Assembly (NCBI GenBank): GCA_024229395.1
Contig: JAAESM010000027.1
Location: 168,248 to 232,247 of the forward strand
Reading direction: 5' to 3'
Origin: Planctomycetota bacterium
GTDB lineage: Bacteria; Planctomycetota; UBA1135
DNA length: 64,000 nt
The notes under the pieces were generated by a model that saw nothing but the letters and a program-made list of their open reading frames with translations, searched no databases and was not told the DNA's origin. Made by a program: the position numbers and the translations under genes. This document shows, one piece after another, positions 26,697 to 34,255 of this stretch (position 1 is its first letter; every line of letters begins with the position of its first letter).

Positions 26697-27868
26697 TGCT
26701 TCGCACTCCATTCCTTCAGTCGACGATTTGCTTCGATCAAGGTCTCGGGTTTCTTGGAGTAACAAAAGCGCACCATGTGTTCTCCGTCTTCGGGATCATC
26801 AAAGAACGAAGATCCGGGCACTGTGGCTACGCCAGCTTCGCGCACCAAACGCATGGCGAAATCCACGTCGCTCTCATCGCGTTTCTGGAACGGACGAATA
26901 TCGACCATCGCGTAGTAAGCACCTTCGGGCATCTCGCACGTGAAGCCGGCATCGTTCAAACCATCGACCATCAACTTGCGGCGCTCCACATAATCGGCGC
27001 GCAACTGCTCGAAGTAGGCGTCATCCCACAACATGGCTTCGGCGATCGCTTCCTGCAGCGGCGCTGGCGCACCCACAGTCAAGAAGTCATGCACCTTGCG
27101 AATGCCGCTGGTCAAACTTGGCGGCGAGATGATCCAACCCACGCGCCAACCGGTCACGCTGAAGGTCTTCGACGCACCAGAAATCACGATGGTGCGCTCG
27201 GCCATGTCGGGCTCCAACAGCGGTGTGCGGTGCGGACCAGTGAACAGGATCTCTTCGTAGATCTCATCGGTGAACAGCAACATGTCGCGTTCCTTGATGA
27301 AGTCACACAGAGCGGTGATCTCCGCTGGGCTGAACACGCGGCCGGTGGGGTTGTGCGGCGTGTTCAGAATCACCGCCCGCGTCTTCGGACCGGATGCGCG
27401 TTTCATTGCATCGATATCCAAAGTGAAGCCATCACCAAGTGGCACGAACAAGGGCACTGCGCCGGACAGGATTCCGTCGGGACCGTAGTTCTCGTAGTAG
27501 GGTTCGGGAACCAGGAACTCATCACCCGGATCAAGCACGCCCATGATGGCCGCAATCATCGCCTCGGTGGCGCCGCAGCAAACGGTGACCTGCGTATCGG
27601 GATCGATCGTCACACCCCGACGCTTTTGCATGTACTCGCCGATCGCCGCGCGCAAACGATCGCTGCCCCAAGTCACGGCGTATTGATTCAAGTCGGCGCG
27701 AATCCAACGCACCGCGGCTTCTTTTAATTCAACTGGCGCGGCAAAGTCCGGAAAGCCTTGGGCAAGATTGATCGCGTCGTGCTCGCGAGCTACACGGCTC
27801 ATCTCCCGAATCACGGATTCGGTGAAGCAACTAGCTTTGGCGGATTCTCGTACGGCTGAGCGACGCAT
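26693..27868 (-). CDS. PLP-dependent class I/II aminotransferase
   Basis: 391 residues. 'NLAQGFPDFAAP' near the start, 'LNTPHNPTGRVFSPAE', 'LLFTDEIYEEILF' and the Schiff-base lysine Lys234 in 'SGASKTFSVTGWRVGW' place it in fold-type I, close to the aspartate/methionine/kynurenine transaminase group (the 'NLAQGFPDF' opening resembles YbdL and kynurenine aminotransferases). Cytoplasmic, donor and acceptor not determined. The start was chosen at ATG 27868, six bases after a GATAAT hexamer; upstream sequence contains direct repeats rather than coding sequence. Confidence 0.9.
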   Translation of the reverse strand: MRRSAVRESAKASCFTESVIREMSRVAREHDAINLAQGFPDFAAPVELKEAAVRWIRADLNQYAVTWGSDRLRAAIGEYMQKRRGVTIDPDTQVTVCCGATEAMIAAIMGVLDPGDEFLVPEPYYENYGPDGILSGAVPLFVPLGDGFTLDIDAMKRASGPKTRAVILNTPHNPTGRVFSPAEITALCDFIKERDMLLFTDEIYEEILFTGPHRTPLLEPDMAERTIVISGASKTFSVTGWRVGWIISPPSLTSGIRKVHDFLTVGAPAPLQEAIAEAMLWDDAYFEQLRADYVERRKLMVDGLNDAGFTCEMPEGAYYAMVDIRPFQKRDESDVDFAMRLVREAGVATVPGSSFFDDPEDGEHMVRFCYSKKPETLIEANRRLKEWSAKQ

Positions 27869-27874
27869 GCGGCG

Positions 27875-27880
27875 ATTATC
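27875..27880 (-). promoter_or_regulatory. -10-like GATAAT before the aminotransferase gene
   Basis: On the minus strand GATAAT, CGCCGC, ATG. A second GATAAT occurs about 30 bases further upstream within the direct-repeat region. Confidence 0.45.
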
Positions 27881-27912
27881 GCAAACCGCGTAGGCAAGCG
27901 GTGGGATTATCG

Positions 27913-27959
27913 AAAACCACTCACCGCAGGGAGCGATTTCAATAAAACCACTCACCGCA
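27913..27959. repeat. 16-bp perfect direct repeat upstream of the aminotransferase gene
   Basis: AAAACCACTCACCGCA occurs at 27913-27928 and again at 27944-27959, 31 bases apart (three helical turns). It lies 45-91 bases upstream of the aminotransferase start codon, so it may be a regulator-binding site. It could also affect the end of the upstream HEAT-protein transcript. Confidence 0.6.
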
Positions 27960-27976
27960 AAAGCGCAGCGCGAACC

Positions 27977-28963
27977 CTACTGCTTTATTGCAGCGCGCCA
28001 GCTTTCGGCATCGGGGCCGAGGTCGCGGCCGTGAATGCGCGCAAGAGCTGCACGGGCGGAACCGGCAGCGAGTGGGGCGGGGTCATCCAGCGCCGCCACC
28101 AAGGGCAACGTTGACGAGGTCGAACCGATGCGCCCAAGCGCGAAGGCGGCTGCAGTACGCACTTGAGGATCTGGATCAGCGGCCAGCAGATCGGTGATCG
28201 GCGGCATGGCCACATTGGCCTTGACCAAGCCCAGCGACAAAGTGGCTTGGGCGCGCACGCTCGCTTGCGGCGAATCCAGCAACAACAGCAAGGCCGAAGT
28301 CATGGTGCCATCTAGATCCTGCTCACTGGCGGTGGCGATCTGGAACAAGGCGAAAGCGGCATTGCTCTCAACGTCGGCGCTGACACCCGAGGAACTCAGC
28401 AAGCTGTAGATTGGCCCAACGTTGGTGTTCGGCACGCTCAGCACGCCGATTCCCAGCAAAGTCTTGGCCACCACCTCGCTTTCCGAGCTGCCGACATTGT
28501 TCATCAGCAGCGGCAGCACCGCTGGGTCGCCGCAGAAACCGAGCGCTGCCGACGCAATCCCGCGGTTGCGCGGAGCCCCAGAAATCACCTGATCTTCCAG
28601 CAGAGCGCGGTTCTTGACCACGAAGATGCCCAAAGCCCGTGTTGCCAGCATGACCGTATCCTGGTTTTCCACACTCCTAGGAGCGGCCATAGCTTCGGAC
28701 CATGCGCGCAGTTGACGGTCGCAATCCACGATCAAACGGCCAGTAACCGCAGCCTGCTCCGAGCGCGGCGTGAAGCCTGGACGAGTGGGCTGATCATCTG
28801 GAATCAGCGGCTTGCGGCCACCATTGGCCTGCTGCGAGCCGGCATCGCCCTCAAGGGTCTTAAAAGAGTCAAAATCGTAGACATCTTCAGGAGGGGCGGA
28901 TCCACAGCTGGCGAAAAGCAGCGTGGCAATTGGAACTAACAGGGGTGCGAGGCGGTTTGGCAT
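27977..28963 (-). CDS. HEAT-repeat lipoprotein
   Basis: 328 residues. 'LLVPIATLLFASCGSAPPED' is a lipobox (Cys near residue 20). From ~residue 100 onward the protein consists of HEAT/PBS-lyase-like helical repeats ('ALGFCGDPAVLPLLM', 'RAQATLSLGLVKANVAMPPI', 'VRTAAAFALGRIGS', 'AAGSARAALARIHGRD'). Such repeats usually mediate protein binding. The start ATG at 28963 is divergent from the leucine-dehydrogenase-like gene, with a shared AT-rich spacer. Confidence 0.8.
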   Translation of the reverse strand: MPNRLAPLLVPIATLLFASCGSAPPEDVYDFDSFKTLEGDAGSQQANGGRKPLIPDDQPTRPGFTPRSEQAAVTGRLIVDCDRQLRAWSEAMAAPRSVENQDTVMLATRALGIFVVKNRALLEDQVISGAPRNRGIASAALGFCGDPAVLPLLMNNVGSSESEVVAKTLLGIGVLSVPNTNVGPIYSLLSSSGVSADVESNAAFALFQIATASEQDLDGTMTSALLLLLDSPQASVRAQATLSLGLVKANVAMPPITDLLAADPDPQVRTAAAFALGRIGSTSSTLPLVAALDDPAPLAAGSARAALARIHGRDLGPDAESWRAAIKQ

Positions 28964-28973
28964 GGCAACGACG

Positions 28974-28979
28974 TACAAT
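28974..28979 (+). promoter_or_regulatory. -10-like TACAAT in the divergent spacer before the Leu/Phe/Val dehydrogenase gene
   Basis: TACAATATATGACTG: the TACAAT is followed after two bases by an ATG at 28982, but that frame stops after 27 codons and is not the dehydrogenase frame. On the other strand the same bases offer TATATT/TATTGT for the HEAT-protein gene. Confidence 0.4.
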
Positions 28980-29016
28980 ATATGACTGCCGTAAGCCCGG
29001 CATCTTCCAAGAACCT

Positions 29017-30033
29017 GTGGACATACTTGAATCGATGGCCCGTGGAGGGCACGACCGCGTCATAGCGGTACAACACGAGGCCTCTGGCTTGCGTGCCTGG
29101 ATTGCCTTGCACCATCTGGGATACGGCCCTGCCTACGGCGGAATTCGCGTTCTTGCTTATCGCAGCGAGGCCGACGCCCTGCACGACGCCCTGCGCCTTT
29201 CGCGCGCCATGACCTTCAAATGCGTGCTCGCAGGAATTGAGGGCGGCGGCGGAAAGACCGTGGTGATGGCAGAGCATATTATTGACCGCCACCAGGCCAT
29301 GAAGGCCCTCGGCCGCGAGATCGAAGCCCTTGGAGGCCTTTATCAGACCGGCCCCGATGCCGGTTTCACCGCCCAAGATCGCATCGACCTCAGCTCGGAA
29401 ACCAGGCACACCGCGCAGTTCTTCTCCTGCGGTGAGCTGCGTTCCGGTGGCGAAGCCACTGCCGAAGGTGCCGATCATGGCATTCGCGCGGCGCTCGATT
29501 TCCTTGGCACTCCTGAGGTCAAAGGCATCAGCCTTGCTATCCAAGGTCTTGGCTCGGTCGGTCTTGCCCTGGCTAAGCGCTATTTGGCCGCCGGCGCCCG
29601 CGTTTTCGGTGCCGACATCAATGCCGATCAAGTACGCGCCGCCGAAGAACTCGGTGTTGAGATCGTGGCACCTGAGAAGATCTTGGAAGTGCCATGCGAC
29701 GTACTTGCACCGGCCGCACTCGGCGGCACCGTGCATGACCTCTCGATTTCGCGCATGAGCACGCGTATCGTTGCAGGCGTGGCCAACAACGTTTTAGGAC
29801 ATGCGCAACAAGCGGAGCTGCTGCGGCAGAACGGAATCCTGTTCTTACCGGACTTCGTCCTGAACGCTGGCGCACTGATTGAAGGCAGTGGTTACAGCAG
29901 TACTGGTCGTGAAGACTGGACCAGGGAGATCGCCGGCATTGGCACCACCATGCGCGCGATCCTGGACCGCGCCGATGCTGAAAACAAATCCACGCGCGTT
30001 GTCGCCGAACAGATGGCCATGGAGCGGGTCTGA
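29017..30033 (+). CDS. Leucine dehydrogenase-type Glu/Leu/Phe/Val dehydrogenase
   Basis: 338 residues from GTG 29017; ATG 29035 is an alternative. The catalytic lysine region 'MTFKCVLAGIEGGGGKTVV' (Lys80), 'GPAYGGIRV', the Rossmann motif 'LAIQGLGSVGLALAKRYLAAG', 'DVLAPAALGGTVHD', 'VAGVANNVLG' and 'LPDFVLNAGALIEG' match leucine/phenylalanine/valine dehydrogenases. It catalyses NAD-dependent oxidative deamination of branched-chain or aromatic amino acids. Length fits the short leucine dehydrogenase class. Its TGA overlaps the next ATG, so at least the following membrane protein is co-expressed. Confidence 0.9.
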   Translation: MDILESMARGGHDRVIAVQHEASGLRAWIALHHLGYGPAYGGIRVLAYRSEADALHDALRLSRAMTFKCVLAGIEGGGGKTVVMAEHIIDRHQAMKALGREIEALGGLYQTGPDAGFTAQDRIDLSSETRHTAQFFSCGELRSGGEATAEGADHGIRAALDFLGTPEVKGISLAIQGLGSVGLALAKRYLAAGARVFGADINADQVRAAEELGVEIVAPEKILEVPCDVLAPAALGGTVHDLSISRMSTRIVAGVANNVLGHAQQAELLRQNGILFLPDFVLNAGALIEGSGYSSTGREDWTREIAGIGTTMRAILDRADAENKSTRVVAEQMAMERV

Positions 30034-30686
30034 TGGAACCGCTCTTCATGGTTCTGTTTGCCGTAATCGTAGGCGTAATCGCTTACTTCGCTTGGCAGGC
30101 AGAGAAACGTCGGCGTGAAGAGTTCCGGATTTGGGCGTCGCAGAACGGTTGGAGTTATAGCCACCACCGCGACAAGAGCATCCGCATGCGTTATGGATTC
30201 CTCGATCGCTTGCAAGTCGGCCATAGTCGCATTGGCTACAACCTTTTGGAGGGGGAGTGGCAGGGATTCCGGGCTGCGGCCTTCACCTTTCGTTACAAGA
30301 CTGGCAGCGGCAAGAACGAAAGCACACACCATTTTTCAGTGGCGCTGATTCACATCGAAGAGCCCTTCCCGGAGCTGCGCATTCACCCTGAAAATGTGTT
30401 GTCGCGTTTCGGCCAAGCGCTCGGTTTCGACGACATTGATTTTGAATCGCTGGAGTTCTCCAAGGCCTTCACCGTGCGCTCGAGGGACCGTAAACTGGCT
30501 TACGATTTTTGCCACACCGGCATGATGGAATTCCTGTTGCGGCACCGCAATACTGCAATGGAGCTTGAAGGCAACACCCTTGCCTTGTTCCGCACTCGTC
30601 ATCTGTCAGCCGTTGACCTCGAACCCATGCTGAACCACCTGACGGGAATCCGCGGGTTGATGCCCGAGTACTTGTTCCGCGCCTAA
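30033..30686 (+). CDS. Single-pass membrane protein, unknown function
   Basis: 217 residues. One N-terminal transmembrane helix ('MVLFAVIVGVIAYFAWQAEK') is followed by a cytoplasmic domain with 'RIWASQNGWSYSHHRDKS' and alternating strands. The start of this domain looks like proteins that compare 'raw' versus decayed signal values (DUF3137-like), but I cannot assign a family. It overlaps the dehydrogenase stop by one base and is followed 5 bases later by the TrkA-C protein gene. Confidence 0.65.
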   Translation: MEPLFMVLFAVIVGVIAYFAWQAEKRRREEFRIWASQNGWSYSHHRDKSIRMRYGFLDRLQVGHSRIGYNLLEGEWQGFRAAAFTFRYKTGSGKNESTHHFSVALIHIEEPFPELRIHPENVLSRFGQALGFDDIDFESLEFSKAFTVRSRDRKLAYDFCHTGMMEFLLRHRNTAMELEGNTLALFRTRHLSAVDLEPMLNHLTGIRGLMPEYLFRA

Positions 30687-30691
30687 AAGCC

Positions 30692-31456
30692 ATGATCGCT
30701 CTCGTTGCCGTCCTCATGGTCCTGTCGATCTCCTTGCTAATCGTCAGGGTTGGTTCGATTGCGCTCACCATGACTGGCTTGTCGCCGCAGATGGCGCGCT
30801 TCCAATCGCGCTCGGCCTACTTCGGGGTTGGCTTCACCACCAGCGAATCGGAAAAGATCCTCGCCAACCCAGTGCGTCGCGAAATCGTGCTGGCTCTGAT
30901 GCTGCTCGGCAACGCCGGTTTCATCTCGGTGATCTTCTCACTGGTACTGGCTTTGCTGGACGCACCGGATGAAGGCATCTTCAGTGAGTCGTGGTTCCGC
31001 CTACTGTTCCTCTTCGCTGGAATCTGCATGCTGTATGTCGTTTCCTATTCGAAGTGGATCGACCGTTGGGTTTCTTTGGTGGTGGCTTGGGCGCTGCGCA
31101 AATGGACCAGACTCGAAGCGCAGGACTACAGTGAAATGCTGCACTTGGCACACCACTTTTCGGTGGTGGAGTTTCCGGTCCAAGAAGGAGACTGGCTGGC
31201 CAATCGCACCTTGATGGACCTGCGCCTTGGAGATGAAGGCGTGATGATCCTCGGCATCGAGCGTACCGACGGCGCCTACATCGGCGCGCCTAAGGGCTCG
31301 GTGGTGATCAACCCAGGCGATGATCTGATCGTCTATGGCAAGAGTAAGATGCTGCTGGCGCTGGAACGTCGGCGTGCTGGTGAGCAAGGTGATGAGCAGC
31401 ACCAGAAGGCTGTGACCACCAAGAAGACCATCGAGATTTTGGCAGACAAGAGCTGA
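30692..31456 (+). CDS. Membrane protein with C-terminal TrkA-C (RCK) domain
   Basis: 254 residues. Three hydrophobic helices (residues ~2-25, 65-90, 105-125) precede a soluble C-terminal region with 'LANRTLMDLRLGDEGVMIL' and 'SVVINPGDDLIVYGKS', the typical RCK_C fold that binds ions or nucleotides. No K+ channel pore sequence (TVGYG-like) is present, so it is not a complete channel. Similar three-helix TrkA-C proteins are widespread and of unknown function. The C-terminus is highly charged (Lys/Glu/Gln). Confidence 0.8.
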   Translation: MIALVAVLMVLSISLLIVRVGSIALTMTGLSPQMARFQSRSAYFGVGFTTSESEKILANPVRREIVLALMLLGNAGFISVIFSLVLALLDAPDEGIFSESWFRLLFLFAGICMLYVVSYSKWIDRWVSLVVAWALRKWTRLEAQDYSEMLHLAHHFSVVEFPVQEGDWLANRTLMDLRLGDEGVMILGIERTDGAYIGAPKGSVVINPGDDLIVYGKSKMLLALERRRAGEQGDEQHQKAVTTKKTIEILADKS

Positions 31457-31483
31457 TTCCACCCTCTGGCGGGCTCTTATTGG

Positions 31484-31489
31484 TAGAAT
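31484..31489 (+). promoter_or_regulatory. -10-like TAGAAT before lemA
   Basis: TAGAAT, CCGCGC, ATG at 31496. The upstream gene ends 40 bases before lemA, so lemA may have its own promoter. No Shine-Dalgarno sequence is visible. Confidence 0.5.
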
Positions 31490-31495
31490 CCGCGC

Positions 31496-32050
31496 ATGGC
31501 ATTGTGGATTCCACTAGGTATTGTCCTCTTCTTGTTCTTGCTCGTGATCGGCATGTACAACGGTTTGGTTGCTGTGCGTAACCATTGCGACGAGGCTTGG
31601 TCGAACATCGATACGGAGCTGAAGCGTCGTTACGACATGATCCCGAACTTGGTGTCGACCGTGAAAGGTTATGCCAAGCATGAGCGTGAATTGCTCGAGG
31701 ACATCGTCAATCTGCGCGAGAAGGCTGCCGGCAATCATGGCGATGTTTCCAGTCAGGCGGCGGATGAATCCTTGCTGCAGAGAGCGCTTGGATCGTTGAT
31801 GGTGCGCCTTGAGGCTTACCCAGATCTGAAAGCCAGTAGCAACTTCTTGGAGTTGCAGAAGGAGCTTGCCAACACCGAAAACCGGATTCAGGCTTCGCTG
31901 CGTTTCTACAACGGCAACGTGCGCGATAACAACAACAAGATCCAGCAGTTCCCGTCGAATTTGGTGGCGGGCATGTTCAATTTCGGTCCTCGAGAGTTCT
32001 TCGAATTGGACATCCCTGAGGCTCGTGTTGCGCCGAAAATCGAGTTTTAG
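31496..32050 (+). CDS. lemA: LemA family protein
   Basis: 184 residues, the usual LemA length. An N-terminal transmembrane helix ('IVLFLFLLVIGMYNGLV') is followed by 'RNHCDEAWSNIDTELKRRYDMIPNLVSTVKGYAKHE' in pieces such as 'RRYDMIPNLVSTVKGYA' and the C-terminal 'NIRASLRFYNGNVRDNNN'-like region, all diagnostic. LemA proteins are anchored in the membrane with a long alpha-helical bundle; function is unknown, often near TPM-domain proteins, which are absent here. Ten consecutive G directly follow the stop codon. Confidence 0.93.
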   Translation: MALWIPLGIVLFLFLLVIGMYNGLVAVRNHCDEAWSNIDTELKRRYDMIPNLVSTVKGYAKHERELLEDIVNLREKAAGNHGDVSSQAADESLLQRALGSLMVRLEAYPDLKASSNFLELQKELANTENRIQASLRFYNGNVRDNNNKIQQFPSNLVAGMFNFGPREFFELDIPEARVAPKIEF

Positions 32051-32064
32051 GGGGGGGGGGCCTC

Positions 32065-32374
32065 GGAGGAATAATTTTCTCCTGTAGTTATTTCTAGGAT
32101 TTTTTTTCAGCTGCAGAAGAAACAGCGTTGATAAGTAGGCTGGAACTAGGAAACCTGAAAGTTGTTTTAGGGATCCTAGAGTCAGTCTAGGAAGGTCTCG
32201 TCCCGAAAGATGTCTCGACAGTCATTAGACTGCTCCTACTGCCCAAAGCGGGCAGTCTAGATTTGCTCATTGCTCCAGGGGATTTATCATCTAGGGAAAT
32301 GAGTAAACACCGAAAGGTGCCATCTGAGGGGATGGAGTTGCGGTCCTGAAGAAATTCGGGGCCGCATTTTTTTT
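32065..32374 (+). ncRNA. Candidate structured RNA or structured 3' UTR downstream of lemA
   Basis: No coding frame is convincing in 32051-32484. The plus strand can form a chain of hairpins: 32065-32082 (GGAGGAA / TTTCTCC, loop TAAT), 32175-32191 (CCTAGA / TCTAGG), 32226-32259 (TAGACTGC / GCAGTCTA) competing with 32238-32256 (ACTGCCC / GGGCAGT), a GAAA-loop hairpin CACCGAAAGGTG near 32309, CCATC/GATGG near 32320-32336, and a terminator. CTAG occurs six times. The region is clearly more AT-rich than its neighbours. It resembles no 6S, tmRNA, RNase P or SRP RNA core that I know. It may be an independent small RNA or the 3' UTR of lemA. From 32375 to 32484 I see nothing. Confidence 0.35.
32339..32374 (+). 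terminator. Rho-independent terminator
   Basis: Stem TGCGGTCCTGAA pairs with TTCGGGGCCGCA (twelve pairs, two of them G-U type) around a GAAA tetraloop at 32351-32354, directly followed by eight T at 32367-32374. It would end lemA or the candidate RNA on the plus strand. The opposite strand has no T run at the right side, so it does not serve the convergent yihY gene. Confidence 0.85.
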
Positions 32375-32484
32375 GGCCATGCCGCAGGCAAACGCCACGC
32401 TCGCCGCCCAGCACGCGGTACCCACAAAGCCCGAGTCCGGCCCATACGCTGCACCCTAAGCCGCAGCCACAAGGCCCAAGCCCT

Positions 32485-33417
32485 CTATTCCGCGGTTTCC
32501 TCTTCCGGATCTGGAGGCAGCTCCGTCTCAGGACGCCCAGCCATGCGGTCATCCAGGCGCGCGGTCACCTCGCCGCCGAGCAGCAGCACCAGCGAAACCA
32601 GCCACAGCAGGAACATCAGCAGGAAGAAGCTGGTCAAGCCGCCGTAGATCTCGTCGAAGTTGCCCAAGTGGCGCAGCCAGAAACGAAACACACTGCCCAG
32701 TAGCATCCACGCCACGACCGTCGGCAGGGCGCCGGCAAGCAGCGGGCGCAGGCCCACGCGGCGGCTCGGCAGGAAGCGATAGACCAAAACCACGAAGCAG
32801 GTCATCAGCAGCAGTGTGACCGGCAGGCGTAGCCAAACCCACAGCACTTGAATGCTCAGGTCCAGGCCGACCAGATTCACCACCATCACGCCGAGTTGTT
32901 TGCCGCCGATCAGCAGTAGATAGGCCAAACCCATGAACAGCAGGCCGGCAATGGTCAGCACCACATCTTGCAGGCGAATCAGGACCATATTCTTGGTCGG
33001 CTTGCAGCGGAACACGCGGTTCAGACCTTTGCGTGCGCCGCGGATGCCACGCGAAGTGGCCCAAAGTGAAGCCAGGATCCACAACACCAGGCTGCCGGGC
33101 GGGCGTCGGGTGGCAAATTCGTTGACGTAGCGCGACAACATGCTGGCCACATCTTCAGGCAGGCCGCTGAACAGTGAGCTGACGATGCCGCTGACGTTCT
33201 TCTCCAGCGGCAGGGCGTCGAGCAGGCCCACCAGCAGGATCAGTGCTGGGAACAGCGCCAGCATGAAGTAGTAGGTCATCTGCGCGGCCACGCCGGATAG
33301 GTCATCGTGGGTGAGCTCCTGAATGATGCGCTTGCCAATCTGCACCAATCGCCGCACCGGCCCTACGACATGATCCATGCCGTGGTCTTTGCCGTCGGAG
33401 CTGCCGGAGTTTGGCAT
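32485..33417 (-). CDS. YihY/BrkB-family membrane protein
   Basis: 310 residues with about six transmembrane helices. 'LTHDDLSGVAAQMTYYFMLALFPALILL' in shorter form ('GVAAQMTYYFMLALFPAL') and later 'LLAGALPTVVAWMLLGSVF' with 'GLTSFFLLMFLLWLVSLVLL' are characteristic of the YihY/virulence-factor BrkB family (formerly mis-called RNase BN). Function is unknown; a transport role has been proposed. A conserved acidic tail ('ETELPPDPEEETAE') ends the protein. Convergent with lemA. Confidence 0.92.
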   Translation of the reverse strand: MPNSGSSDGKDHGMDHVVGPVRRLVQIGKRIIQELTHDDLSGVAAQMTYYFMLALFPALILLVGLLDALPLEKNVSGIVSSLFSGLPEDVASMLSRYVNEFATRRPPGSLVLWILASLWATSRGIRGARKGLNRVFRCKPTKNMVLIRLQDVVLTIAGLLFMGLAYLLLIGGKQLGVMVVNLVGLDLSIQVLWVWLRLPVTLLLMTCFVVLVYRFLPSRRVGLRPLLAGALPTVVAWMLLGSVFRFWLRHLGNFDEIYGGLTSFFLLMFLLWLVSLVLLLGGEVTARLDDRMAGRPETELPPDPEEETAE

Positions 33418-33484
33418 GACCCTATTTTGCCCGCGCCGACGTCTTGATGCACCACCGCACTCGCGCCGCTAACCTGACGCCGCG

Positions 33485-34192
33485 ATGTTCTTCCCCGCCG
33501 ACTTTGATCTCTACGAGCCGCGCCTGCAGGGCGACCAAGAATGGAATCAGCGCCGCCTCGAGGTGCGCAAACGCTTGCAATCCCTAGGTGAGCAAGTGGT
33601 GAAGGCCTACTCCAAGCTGGACATCGGCTTCGACCGGCGTGAGAGTCTGCACAATCCACATGCCACCAATGGCAAACGGGTGCGTCGGCAGCGGACGATG
33701 GTTTTCCGCGATAAGAAAACACGCAAGGTGCTGCAGAACTTCCTCGGCAAGGAGCTCGGCAAGGACCTCGATTCGGCGCGCAACAACGTGCACTTTCAGA
33801 TCTGCATCGACCATACCAGTTGCTGGTGGGGGCTGCGCATTGATGAGACGGCTTGGTACGACCTGAACGTGCTGGTCAAACGCGCCGAGGAATCGGATGG
33901 CCAGAAGGCATTGGCCGACGCCTGCCAGGCCGCTCCCGGTTTCGAGTTGGAGTTGAACCGTGGCGGCGCGCGGCCGCTGGAGAAGATGGCCACCCGCGAT
34001 TGGCGTGACTTCGCCGGCGTGGTGCAGCCCGGGCAAAGCTCGATGGAGATCGTTGCGCGGATGCCCAAGCATGCGGTGGTCGAAGCCGGCGATGATTTTG
34101 CCGATGGCGTGATTGCTGATTTGGAGCGCCTGGCGCCGTTCTATCGCTTGGCCAGTTGGAGTTCTGATTCGCCGTCGGGCGTGTCTTGGTAG
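33485..34192 (+). CDS. Conserved hypothetical cytoplasmic protein
   Basis: 235 residues, soluble, no signal peptide. Notable stretches are 'DLYEPRLQGDQEWNQRRLEV', 'KLDIGFDRRESLHNPHATNG', 'RRQRTMVFRDKKTRKVLQNF' and 'NNVHFQICIDHTSCWWGLRI'. The alternating basic helix and strand pattern, with Asn/His/Arg at conserved-looking positions, could be a nucleic-acid-handling or DUF2461-like fold, but I recognise no family. Third-position GC is consistent with neighbouring genes. Divergent from yihY with a 67-base spacer. Confidence 0.6.
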   Translation: MFFPADFDLYEPRLQGDQEWNQRRLEVRKRLQSLGEQVVKAYSKLDIGFDRRESLHNPHATNGKRVRRQRTMVFRDKKTRKVLQNFLGKELGKDLDSARNNVHFQICIDHTSCWWGLRIDETAWYDLNVLVKRAEESDGQKALADACQAAPGFELELNRGGARPLEKMATRDWRDFAGVVQPGQSSMEIVARMPKHAVVEAGDDFADGVIADLERLAPFYRLASWSSDSPSGVSW

Positions 34193-34241
34193 CTGGCCCC
34201 GTTCTCGCCATACGGTGCTTCGCTGACGGCCGTGGCAAGGA

Positions 34242-34247
34242 TAGAAT
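34242..34247 (+). promoter_or_regulatory. -10-like TAGAAT before the DegT gene
   Basis: TAGAAT is followed by TCCGCGTC and ATG 34256. It supports this ATG over the earlier in-frame codon at 34232. Confidence 0.5.
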
Positions 34248-34255
34248 TCCGCGTC

